Shown here one piece after another: positions 1 to 5,491 of a stretch of 6,768 nucleotides of DNA. The DNA is taken from NCBI GenBank assembly GCA_937996755.1, contig CALKUS010000145.1:1-6768 (forward strand). The letters are read 5' to 3'. Position 1 is the first letter of the stretch. The number at the start of each line of letters is the position of its first letter. Position numbers and translations under genes: made by a program. The DNA comes from an uncultured Pseudomonadota bacterium (GTDB lineage: Bacteria; Pseudomonadota; Gammaproteobacteria; Xanthomonadales; Ahniellaceae). Under the pieces are notes generated by a model. That model made no database searches. It was not told where the DNA came from and saw only the letters and a program-made list of their open reading frames with translations.

Positions 1-371
1 CGCGCAACCGCGCCGGGGCCATGCTTAATCCCGAGCGCCTGGCGGAGTGCCGCGCGCGCCTCGCGAGCCTCTCGTGGTTCATGCGCTTCCTCAACGAGTC
101 GATTGCGCGACGCGCCAACCGCGAGGACATGTGCACGGGTCGCTTCTGGGAAGGTCGCTACAAATGCCAGGCGCTGCTCGATGACGCCGCCGTGCTGGCC
201 TGCATGAGCTACGTGGACCTGAACCCGGTACGCGCCGGCATCGCGCCCGACCTTCCTGCATCGGACCACACCGCCATCAAGCACCGGTTGTCCAGCGGGC
301 CACCGAGCAGTACGACGCTGCCGCCGATCGCGTCATCGGTGGTCGAACCGCCTATGCTGACCGCAGACTAG
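1..371 (+). CDS. REP-associated tyrosine transposase (RAYT), partial: 5' end off window, C-terminus shortened
   Basis: The frame is open from the left edge (codons from base 3) to TAG at 369-371, so the ATG at 21 is internal. The product aligns with the complete RAYT at 472-1443 from that protein's residue ~115 onward, sharing 'ECRARLASLSWFMR', 'CTGRFWEGR.KCQALLDDAA' and 'CMSYVDLNP.RAGIAPDL', which contains the presumed catalytic tyrosine. The HxH half of the active site would lie upstream of the window and cannot be judged. Similarity ends about 'PPM', and the roughly 90 C-terminal residues of the neighbour are missing. The last codons (gca gac tag) belong to a sequence that is also found before the leader copy at 5162, so this copy probably ends by abutting the next element. 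It is likely inactive or altered, but both active-site halves might still be present. Confidence 0.8.
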   Translation, partial: RNRAGAMLNPERLAECRARLASLSWFMRFLNESIARRANREDMCTGRFWEGRYKCQALLDDAAVLACMSYVDLNPVRAGIAPDLPASDHTAIKHRLSSGPPSSTTLPPIASSVVEPPMLTAD

Positions 372-388
372 GAGACCGCAGACTAGGA
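359..388. repeat. Perfect 15-bp tandem duplication at a RAYT junction
   Basis: The 15-mer gaccgcagactagga occurs twice head to tail, at 359-373 and 374-388. The first unit holds the stop codon of the upstream RAYT fragment; the second runs into the conserved GGACAACCACAATTCAG leader of the downstream RAYT. Confidence 0.9.
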
Positions 389-471
389 CAACCACAATTC
401 AGCAATTATCTGACGCCGCGACACGGCGTTTTCGTACACGCAGTAGCGGCAGGCGAGCGCAAGCTCGCCTC
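379..471 (+). repeat. RAYT leader repeat, copy A
   Basis: This is the non-coding leader of the full-length RAYT. From GGACAACCACAATTCAG (386-402) to the base before ATG it is 86 nt, exactly as in copies B (3084-3169) and C (5169-5254). Other shared blocks are CGTACACGC (433-441) and GCAAGCTCGCC (459-469). The match with copy C begins earlier, at CAGACTAGG (379). Copy A can form two hairpins: ACGCCG/CGGCGT (413-418/424-429) and AGGCGAG/CTCGCCT (451-457/464-470), the latter one base before the start codon. No Shine-Dalgarno is visible, so the leader probably acts as a DNA or RNA structural element for the transposase as well as a 5' UTR. Confidence 0.8.
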
Positions 472-1443
472 ATGACCTCCCCTCGCGGCCAGATCGTCGA
501 TCCCGTCGAAGCCGGGTTCTATCACTGCATCTCGCGATGCGTGCGGCGCGCGTTCCTGTGCGGCGCGGATGCCGTATCAGGGCGGTCGTTCGAGCATCGC
601 AAGGCGTGGGTCGAGGATCGCCTGCTCGAGCTCGCGACGATCTTCGCGGTCGGCGTCTACGCCTACGCCGTGATGAGCAACCACGTGCATGTGGTGATCT
701 ACGTCGACCCTGGCGCGGCGCTGGCCTGGTCGCCGGACGAGGTCGCGGAGCGATGGGTTCGGCTGTTCCCCGTGCGCGGCTTGACGGGCGAGATCGACGA
801 GGAAGCCACGCGCAATCGCGCCGGGGCGATGCTGGGCAATCCGGAGCGGGTGGCTGAATGCCGCGCACGGCTCGCCAGCCTGTCCTGGTTCATGCGCTGC
901 CTCAACGAGCCCATTGCGCGCCGTGCGAACCACGAGGACGTCTGCACGGGTCGCTTCTGGGAAGGTCGGTTCAAGTGCCAGGCCCTGCTCGACGACGCTG
1001 CGGTGGTTGCGTGCATGAGCTACGTCGACCTCAACCCGATTCGCGCCGGCATTGCGCCCGATCTCGCGACCTCCGACTACACCGCGATCAAGAGACGCGT
1101 TGAAGGCGGCGACCTGCATACTGCCGCATTGCCGCCGCTCGCAACTTCACTGGTTCCGCCGCAAATGCGCTTGTCGGAACGCGATTACATCCTGCTGGTC
1201 GACTGGACGGGTCGAATCACGCGTGACGACAAGCGCGGAGCAATCTCGCACGATGCGCCGCCCGCGCTGGCTCGGCTCGATGTCGATGCCCACCAATGGC
1301 GTCACCAGGTGCTGGGCATCGAGAGCCGCTACTGGCGCGCCGTTGGTGCGGTTCGAGCGCTCGTCGAGAAGGCCCAGCGCATGGGCCAACGCTGGCTCAA
1401 GGGTGGCGGCACCTCGATCACGACTCGGCTCCGGCCCGCCTGA
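472..1443 (+). CDS. REP-associated tyrosine transposase (RAYT / Y1 HUH family), full length
   Basis: The 323-residue protein belongs to the Y1 tyrosine transposases related to IS200/IS605 TnpA, which nick and join single-stranded DNA at hairpins and are linked to REP repeats. Visible motifs: N-terminal 'YHCISRCVRRAFLCG' (residues 17-31), the HUH pair 'MSNHVHVV' with H71 and H73, 'GRFWEGRFKCQAL' (160-172), and 'SYVDLNPIRAG' (183-193). By alignment with E. coli TnpA-REP, whose nucleophile is Y115 (from memory), Y184 is the likely catalytic tyrosine. Residues ~230-323 form an extra C-terminal part absent from small RAYTs. The start at 472 is favoured because ATGACCTC is conserved after all three leaders, although no Shine-Dalgarno is seen. 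All expected catalytic residues are present, so it may be functional and could act on the two hairpin mini-elements in this window. No GGACGGAGG hairpin follows its stop codon. Confidence 0.9.
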   Translation: MTSPRGQIVDPVEAGFYHCISRCVRRAFLCGADAVSGRSFEHRKAWVEDRLLELATIFAVGVYAYAVMSNHVHVVIYVDPGAALAWSPDEVAERWVRLFPVRGLTGEIDEEATRNRAGAMLGNPERVAECRARLASLSWFMRCLNEPIARRANHEDVCTGRFWEGRFKCQALLDDAAVVACMSYVDLNPIRAGIAPDLATSDYTAIKRRVEGGDLHTAALPPLATSLVPPQMRLSERDYILLVDWTGRITRDDKRGAISHDAPPALARLDVDAHQWRHQVLGIESRYWRAVGAVRALVEKAQRMGQRWLKGGGTSITTRLRPA

Positions 1444-1512
1444 GCGAGAGGGCGCGCAGGTTCCCGCCACCAGTTCAGCACACCGGGTTACGCGTGGCGT
1501 TCCGAGCGGGCG

Positions 1513-2826
1513 CTACTCGAACCCGTCGGCAAGCAATCCATCGATCACGCTCGCATCCGCGAGGATGAACACATCCGACGCGGCGTTCGTGTCGTTGCCG
1601 ACGAGGTTCGTGGCGCGCGAATCGAACACCATCGACAGGCCGTTCGCGTTGATCGCCACGCGCGAGCCCGACGGCTGGTTGCCGGGGACGTCGTTCGCGT
1701 CGCTGCTGATGAGGAACGGCGTGCCCGCTGCGCCCGGGATGTGCAGGTAGGCCTGGTCTGCGATGCCGGCGCCGAAGAAACACGTCATCACCACGACGCC
1801 GTTGTCCGCCACGTCGCTTTCGCGGCAGCCGGTCGCCGTGACGGCGTTCAGCACGGGCAGCGGCACGCTCGAAATCGCGAGCGTGATGCGATCGTGCACG
1901 TAAACGCGGCTCGCGAACGGACCGCCCGCAAGGTTCGTCGCGAACGACCGGAAGCTCACGAAGCGTCCGTTCGGCGAGATGGCGGGCAGGTCCGACTGGC
2001 TGCTCGCCGGCACGCCGGCGGGCGTGCGACTGGCGAGCGCCGTGGTGTCGGCGACGAGGTCGCGCACGTACACCTGCGGCGTTCCGGATCCCACGCCGGA
2101 CACGACGTTGCCCGCGCTGGTCGAGTACACGACGTAGCGTCCGTCGTCGCTGATCGACTGGCCGCTGAGCGAGCCGATGCCGACGCCGGTGAACTGGCCG
2201 GCGGCGTTCAGCGTCGCCGCTTCGATCGCACCGGTCTGCAGGTCCTTCACGAACGCGTCGTCCTCGCCGAGGACGTCGCCGCCGACGAGGTTGCCGGCGT
2301 CGGAGCGGAACACCACGTAGCGGCCGTCGCCCGAAATCGAGGCGTTGCGTGCCTGGCCGGATGCGGATCCGGACGCGGGCGCGCCGCCGGCATTCGCGCT
2401 CGCGAGCACGAGCGCGCCGGTCTGCCGGTCCTTGCGCACGATCTGGAAGCCGGTCGTCCCGACGCCCACGCCGAGGTTGTCGGCCTGCGTCTCGAACGCG
2501 GTGTAGCGACCCGTGCGCGACGCGCTGGGCCCGAACGAGTTGCCGTTGAACGCGACGCCCGCGGACGTCGTCGAAAGATTCACCACGTTGCCTGCGGCGA
2601 AGTCGACCGAGATGATCTTGCTGCCGGTGGGGCTGGCCGCGATCCAGTTCGTGGCCGTGCTTTCGAACACGAATACCTTGCCGCTCGCCGACACCGAGGG
2701 CACGAGTGACGGCCCGTTCGCTTCCGTGGCTGCGGGCGGCTGCAGCCGACCGAACAGGAACTGCGCGTGCGCGGCCGGCACGGTGAGCAGCATTGCCGCG
2801 AGAGCGAGCCCGCGAAACAGGACCAT
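1513..2826 (-). CDS. Secreted TolB/PD40-like beta-propeller repeat protein
   Basis: Start ATG (complement of 2824-2826) follows a strong GGAGGT with a 6-nt spacer. The frame is open further upstream, but that part is arginine/proline-rich and would hide the signal peptide. The 437-residue product begins with a clear signal sequence (MVLFRGLALAAMLLTVPAAHA, likely cut before QF). It then has about seven repeats of the type 'S.S.DGRYVVF.S.A.NLV..D', at residues ~43-60, 99-118, 162-180, 223-241, 281-299, a degenerate one ~335-352, and 388-409. Several are followed by 'V.VRDL.TG'. This pattern matches WD40-like TolB/PD40 propellers, which bind proteins or ligands rather than catalyse; the ligand is unknown. 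Two cysteines (C334, C349) sit in the degenerate blade. The protein ends exactly in 'LLADGFE', a motif also seen in the NHL protein at 5492-6340. It converges on the RAYT gene with a 69-bp gap and appears to be a single-gene unit. Confidence 0.85.
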   Translation of the reverse strand: MVLFRGLALAAMLLTVPAAHAQFLFGRLQPPAATEANGPSLVPSVSASGKVFVFESTATNWIAASPTGSKIISVDFAAGNVVNLSTTSAGVAFNGNSFGPSASRTGRYTAFETQADNLGVGVGTTGFQIVRKDRQTGALVLASANAGGAPASGSASGQARNASISGDGRYVVFRSDAGNLVGGDVLGEDDAFVKDLQTGAIEAATLNAAGQFTGVGIGSLSGQSISDDGRYVVYSTSAGNVVSGVGSGTPQVYVRDLVADTTALASRTPAGVPASSQSDLPAISPNGRFVSFRSFATNLAGGPFASRVYVHDRITLAISSVPLPVLNAVTATGCRESDVADNGVVVMTCFFGAGIADQAYLHIPGAAGTPFLISSDANDVPGNQPSGSRVAINANGLSMVFDSRATNLVGNDTNAASDVFILADASVIDGLLADGFE

Positions 2827-2936
2827 CGCACGACCTCCATCGACGCCGATGCCACGTTTCCCCGTGCCCTGGAATGCTAGGGCAGGAGCGTCGACGCCAC
2901 GTGAGCCTGGACGCGCCGATTCTTGATCCAGCTCAA
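2819..2936 (-). promoter_or_regulatory. Control region of the propeller gene: FNR/Anr-type box, possible -10, hairpin and SD
   Basis: TTGA-TCCAGC-TCAA at 2923-2936 fits the TTGA-N6-TCAA pattern of FNR/Anr-family sites and is flanked by C and G, which extends the palindrome. On the minus strand a -10-like TAGCAT lies at 2879-2874. The box centre is about 62.5 bp upstream of the start predicted from it, near the class I spacing (-61.5). The same segment is embedded in a perfect inverted repeat TGCCCT/AGGGCA (2865-2870/2879-2884) that could be an operator. A 10-nt palindrome GCGTCGACGC lies at 2888-2897. The ribosome site GGAGGT lies at 2838-2833. Promoter assignment is inference. Confidence 0.4.
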
Positions 2937-2974
2937 GGGAGGGCGACGTTGCGGGCGGATTCGACACGGAAGTC

Positions 2975-3010
2975 GATGCGGAACACACCGGCATCAAGCG
3001 CCGAGTCGAG
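2975..3010 (+). pseudogene. Short RAYT remnant
   Basis: Read from 2975 this gives DAEHTGIKRRVE, which aligns with 'TSDYTAIKRRVE' (residues ~200-211) of the intact RAYT and with 'ASDHTAIKHRL' of the first copy. It lies ~75 bp before a GGACAACC leader, the same order (RAYT 3' part, then next leader) as at 280-386. The match is only 12 codons, so it is suggestive rather than certain. Confidence 0.45.
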
Positions 3011-3060
3011 CGCGCGGCACCCATTCACCGCGAGCTGGAGGCAGGTTGGGCGGCAGATCA

Positions 3061-3084
3061 CCGGCGGATTGGCCGGCGGATTGG
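3061..3084. repeat. Perfect 12-bp tandem duplication before leader copy B
   Basis: The 12-mer ccggcggattgg occurs twice head to tail (3061-3072, 3073-3084). The second unit ends within the GGGACAACC that begins leader copy B. This parallels the 15-bp duplication before leader copy A. Confidence 0.85.
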
Positions 3085-3259
3085 GACAACCACAATTCAG
3101 TCGTTCTCCTACGCCACCGCGCTGCGCTTTCGTACACGCGGAGCCCGTCGCCAGGCGCAAGCTCGCCGCATGACCTCTCCGCGCGGCGAGCTCGTCGACC
3201 TCCCGAAAAGTGGACGGAGGTAATTGGGGCCGGTTAATTACCTCCGTCCCGTTTTCTGG
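3084..3259 (+). mobile_element. RAYT-derived mini-element B (leader + 5' stub + hairpin)
   Basis: It starts with the 86-nt leader (GGACAACCACAATTCAG at 3084-3100, CGTACACGC, GCAAGCTCGCCGC). It then has ATG at 3170 and ten codons that match the RAYT start (MTSPRGELVD against MTSPRGQIVD). It then switches to cccgaaaag and a hairpin. The stub ORF is MTSPRGELVDLPKSGRR and stops inside the stem (TAA 3221-3223). Everything else of the transposase is absent, so it would depend on a transposase supplied in trans, such as the RAYT at 472-1443. The right end GTTTTCTGG is shared with element C; sequences then diverge. Copy C is its sister on the other side of the ABC operon. Confidence 0.6.
3205..3256. 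repeat. Strong hairpin (REP-like) of element B
   Basis: GGACGGAGGTAATT (3212-3225) and AATTACCTCCGTCC (3236-3249) form a perfect 14-bp stem around a 10-nt loop (ggggccggtt). After a two-base mismatch the pairing continues as GAAAA/TTTTC (3205-3209/3252-3256). A second nested inverted repeat, CCCGAAAAGTGG/CCACTTTCCGGG (3202-3213/3262-3273), pairs 11 of 12 bases. The structure may be the recognition site for a RAYT; it also has a T-run on the right and could end transcription entering from the left. Confidence 0.85.
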
Positions 3260-3422
3260 AGCCACTTTCCGGGGCGGGAGGCTACTCCGACACCGCTGGC
3301 ATGCATCGGGGAGGAACACGATCCGGCACCTGTGGCATTCCGCGGGCGCCGTTGCGACCGTAACGTCTGGCACGGGTCGACGGCGGGATCGCCGGCGCAC
3401 GCTGGCCCCCCTCGTTCGGACA

Positions 3423-4343
3423 ATGCCGATGACGCCTGCAATCAGCACACGCGGCCTGACGCGCCGTTTCCGCGGCAGCTTCGGTGTCGGCGACCTCGAC
3501 CTGACGGTGCCGGCGGGCTCGATCTACGGGTTCCTGGGGCCGAATGGTGCCGGGAAGACGACCACCATCCGACTGTTGCTCGACCTCCTGCGGCCGGATG
3601 CGGGCACGATCGAGCTGTTCGGGCGCCGCCTCGATCGCGGTCACCGCGACGCACTCGCGCTGGTCGGCGCGCTGGTCGAGATGCCGTCGTTGTATGCGCA
3701 CCTCACCGGCCGCGAGAACGTGGAGGTGACTCGACGGCTCCTCGACGTGCCGCGACAGCGCATCGACGCCGTGCTGCGGCGCGTCGGACTGGAAGATTCC
3801 GCGCACCGACGCGTGCGCGAGTACTCGCTCGGCATGCGGCAGCGGCTGGCCATCGCACTTGCGCTGCTCGGCGAACCCCGCCTGCTGGTGCTCGACGAGC
3901 CGAGCAACGGACTCGATCCCGCCGGGATCGTCGAGATGCGCGCGCTGTTGCGCGAGCTCGCGAGCGACGGAGTGACCGTCTTCGTCTCGAGCCACCTGCT
4001 CGCGGAAATGGAGCAGCTCGCCACGCATGTAGGCGTGCTGCAGGCGGGCTCGCTGCGCTTCGAGGGCACGGCCGGCGAGCTGCGCGCGCGCGTGAACGCT
4101 CGCCTCGCGATCCGGTGCGGCGACGCCGCGCGCGCCAGCGCGCTCCTCACCGCGAATGGCGAGACGTTCGTGCAGGACGGCGACACGCTGTACGTGACGC
4201 TGTCGACCCGCGACGAGGCACAGGTCAACGCGCTGCTCGTAGCAAATGGCATTCCGGTATCGCACCTGGCCCGCGAACATGCATCGCTGGAGTCGCTGTT
4301 CTTCGAGCTCACGGCCGCGCGTCCGGCGCGGGAGGCCGCATGA
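3423..4343 (+). CDS. ABC transporter ATP-binding protein (BcrA/drug-export type)
   Basis: This 306-residue ATPase powers an ABC-2 exporter together with the permease that overlaps its stop codon. Motifs in order: Walker A GPNGAGKTTT (39-48); a Q-loop region 'GALVEMPSLYAHLTGRENV' (82-100) with Glu where many ABC ATPases have Gln, as is usual in the BcrA-like group; signature YSLGMRQRL (134-142); Walker B LLVLDEP (154-160) followed by GLDP; and switch His H191 in 'VSSHLL'. Residues ~220-306 are a C-terminal extension typical of these single-domain drug/peptide export ATPases. Start choice is uncertain. ATG at 3423 and ATG at 3429 are in frame; the weak GGA at 3418-3420 is better spaced for 3429. 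The frame is open to 3210, but that part runs through the hairpin and has no domain. The substrate cannot be told from sequence; peptide antibiotics or lipids are common in the family. Confidence 0.92.
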   Translation: MPMTPAISTRGLTRRFRGSFGVGDLDLTVPAGSIYGFLGPNGAGKTTTIRLLLDLLRPDAGTIELFGRRLDRGHRDALALVGALVEMPSLYAHLTGRENVEVTRRLLDVPRQRIDAVLRRVGLEDSAHRRVREYSLGMRQRLAIALALLGEPRLLVLDEPSNGLDPAGIVEMRALLRELASDGVTVFVSSHLLAEMEQLATHVGVLQAGSLRFEGTAGELRARVNARLAIRCGDAARASALLTANGETFVQDGDTLYVTLSTRDEAQVNALLVANGIPVSHLAREHASLESLFFELTAARPAREAA

Positions 4344-5098
4344 CGCCGCTCGTTCGCGCGCTGTCCGCCGAACTGCTGAAGCTGCGGCGCACGCTGGCGT
4401 TGTGGATGTGCCTGATCGCTCCCGCAACCGTCGTCGTCCTGTTGGTGCTGCAGATGACCTTCTCGCGCGGACCGGCCATGCAGCCGACGCCTGAGGCGGC
4501 GTGGCTCATGTTCGCGCACGGCGTGCTCGGAATCTGGTGCTTCCTGATGCTGCCGCTGTTCGTTACGTTGCAGTCCGCGTTGCTCGCGGCGCTCGAGCAC
4601 AGCGAGAACCAGTGGAAGCACCTGCTCGCGCTCCCGTTGCCGCGACACGTGCACTACGTCGCGAAGTGGGTCGCGCTTGTCGTGCTGCTGCTCGTGGCGT
4701 TCGTGGTGCTCTGCGTGCTGGTCCCGATCGGCGGATGGGTGCTGGATCTGCTGAAACCCGACTTCGGCATCGGCGGTCCGCCGCCGCTGTGGATGCTCGT
4801 ACGCACGAGCGCTGCCGCGTTCGCCGCTTCGCTGCTGATCGTGTCGCTGCACACATGGATCGCCCTTCGCTGGCGCAGTTTCACGGTGGCGGTCGCGATC
4901 GGCATGAGCGCGACCGTCTGCGGCTTCCTCATCGGCCAGTCCGAGCGCTTCGGTTACTGGTACCCGTGGTCGATGCCTTTGCACGTGATGGCGGGCAAAG
5001 GGCAGCATCTGGAGCTCGTCGTGCTCGTCGGCGTGGCCGGTGGGCTGGTCGTTGCGCTGCTCGGGCCGCTCGACTTCGGTCGACGGGACGTCAGCTGA
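4340..5098 (+). CDS. ABC-2 type transporter permease (BcrB-like)
   Basis: The 252-residue membrane partner of the preceding ATPase starts at ATG 4340, overlapping that gene's TGA (ATGA), with GGAGG four bases upstream, so the two are translationally coupled. Six hydrophobic segments are visible, at about residues 18-42, 57-82, 103-130, 149-172, 178-197 and 226-244, the usual count for this family. Conserved family features are the N-terminal 'AELLKLRRTLALW' and the cytoplasmic 'ENQWKHLLALPLPRHVHYVAKW' region after TM2. Two copies of the permease with two ATPases would form the exporter in the inner membrane. The stop codon lies inside the first of two GTCAGCTGAC palindromes. No other operon member follows; mini-element C begins about 65 bp downstream. 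Confidence 0.9.
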   Translation: MTPLVRALSAELLKLRRTLALWMCLIAPATVVVLLVLQMTFSRGPAMQPTPEAAWLMFAHGVLGIWCFLMLPLFVTLQSALLAALEHSENQWKHLLALPLPRHVHYVAKWVALVVLLLVAFVVLCVLVPIGGWVLDLLKPDFGIGGPPPLWMLVRTSAAAFAASLLIVSLHTWIALRWRSFTVAVAIGMSATVCGFLIGQSERFGYWYPWSMPLHVMAGKGQHLELVVLVGVAGGLVVALLGPLDFGRRDVS

Positions 5099-5113
5099 CC
5101 CGTCAGCTGACGG
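5089..5113. repeat. Two tandem GTCAGCTGAC palindromes at the end of the ABC operon
   Basis: CGTCAGCTGAC occurs at 5089-5099 and 5101-5111 (period 12). The second extends to the perfect 14-nt palindrome CCGTCAGCTGACGG (5100-5113). The permease stop TGA is 5096-5098. There is no following T-run, so it is a poor rho-independent terminator; a protein-binding site or simple duplication is equally possible. Confidence 0.6.
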
Positions 5114-5161
5114 TATCCGCGTCAGTATCGTCGCGGCGCCCGGTCCTCGGCGCGGACCCGT

Positions 5162-5337
5162 CAGACTAGGACAACCACAATTCAGTAATTCTCCGACGCG
5201 CTGACGCGACGTTCTCCTACACGCGGCGGCATCCGGCGGGTGCATGCTCGCGCCATGACCTCTCCTCGCCGCCCCTAAAAGGGGACGGAGGCAATCAAGG
5301 CTGGTTAATACCTCCGTCCCGTTTTCTGTTTTCTGGC
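5162..5337 (+). mobile_element. RAYT-derived mini-element C (leader + shorter 5' stub + hairpin)
   Basis: Leader copy C begins CAGACTAGG (5162) and GGACAACCACAATTCAG (5169-5185), and reaches ATG at 5255 after exactly 86 nt from GGACAACC. Only about five RAYT codons remain (MTSPR), then TAA at 5276-5278. The hairpin follows: AAAAGGGGACGGAGGCAAT (5277-5295) with AATACCTCCGTCCCGTTTT (5307-5325). Compared with B the join to the hairpin is at codon 5-6 instead of 10-11, so B and C did not arise from one identical deletion. The right end carries GTTTTCT twice (5321-5334), once in B. Orientation is the same as B and as the intact RAYT. Confidence 0.6.
5277..5325. repeat. Hairpin (REP-like) of element C
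   Basis: The arms 5277-5295 and 5307-5325 pair along GGGACGGAGG/CCTCCGTCCC plus AAAA/TTTT, with isolated mismatches and an 11-nt loop (caaggctggtt). Arm and loop sequences (GGCTGGTTAAT against GGCCGGTTAAT) show it is homologous to the element B hairpin. The left arm overlaps the stub's stop codon; the whole repeat supplies the stop codon of the truncated gene on the minus strand. Confidence 0.8.
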
Positions 5338-5454
5338 CGGTGCGGGCGCTTCGGTCGGCAACGCCTGCCAGTCGGCCGCAAGCGCGGTGGCAGGAACGAC
5401 CGGCGATGCGCCCAGTGCGACCGCCAGGCACAAACGCTCGAGCTGGAATCTCAT
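5305..5454 (-). pseudogene. 5' fragment of a secreted-protein gene, truncated by element C
   Basis: An ATG at 5454 (complement) is preceded by GAGGAG with a 7-nt spacer, a strong ribosome site. The frame encodes MRFQLERLCLAVALGASPVV followed by PATALA and then ADWQALPTEAPAPA: a good signal peptide with A-L-A cleavage near residue 27 and about 14 mature residues. From ~5337 the frame enters element C. The last nine residues (RKQKTGRRY) and the TAA are hairpin sequence, giving 49 residues in all. It lies 74 bp after the shifted-frame stop of the NHL gene on the same strand, so it could have been its operon partner. The missing remainder is not found on the other side of element C. Alternatively it is a small secreted peptide gene in its own right. 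Confidence 0.5.
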
Positions 5455-5491
5455 CGTCGTGCTCCTCGAGGAATGACAAGGAAAAAGCCGA

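Larger units (their letters stand above)
2827..3422. other. Gene-free stretch between the propeller gene and the ABC operon
   Basis: No intact gene is seen here. From left to right it holds the control region of the minus-strand propeller gene (to ~2936), a decayed RAYT remnant (2975-3010), a 12-bp tandem duplication (3061-3084), leader copy B with a 17-codon stub (3084-3223), and a strong hairpin (3205-3256). The last ~150 bp (3274-3422) must contain the start signals of the ABC operon, but I see no convincing -35/-10 pair there. ORFs crossing it on either strand have no recognisable motifs. Confidence 0.7.

Noticed and set aside
1741..2709. 322-codon + strand ORF
   Set aside because: It is antisense to the propeller gene, which has a signal peptide, a ribosome site and clear repeats; this ORF has none.
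2827..3024. N-terminal extension of the propeller protein to an upstream ATG
   Set aside because: It would bury a good signal peptide and ignore the GGAGGT-spaced ATG at 2826; the extension also crosses the RAYT remnant and the regulatory palindromes.
3238..3441. Minus-strand ORF ending in QKTGRR at hairpin B, by analogy with the truncated gene at hairpin C
   Set aside because: It has no ribosome site and no signal peptide; the shared ending comes only from the hairpin sequence.
3224..5098. Long + strand ORF (624 codons) starting in the hairpin
   Set aside because: Only the part from ATG 4340 is the permease; the first ~370 codons are the out-of-frame shadow of the ABC ATPase and are arginine-rich without motifs.
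3084..5337. CRISPR-like array from the repeated leader
   Set aside because: There are only three dispersed copies, the repeats are far longer than CRISPR repeats, and there are no regular spacers.
3641..5479. 612-codon minus-strand ORF
   Set aside because: It is antisense to the ABC operon, with composition expected from a GC-rich shadow and no domains.
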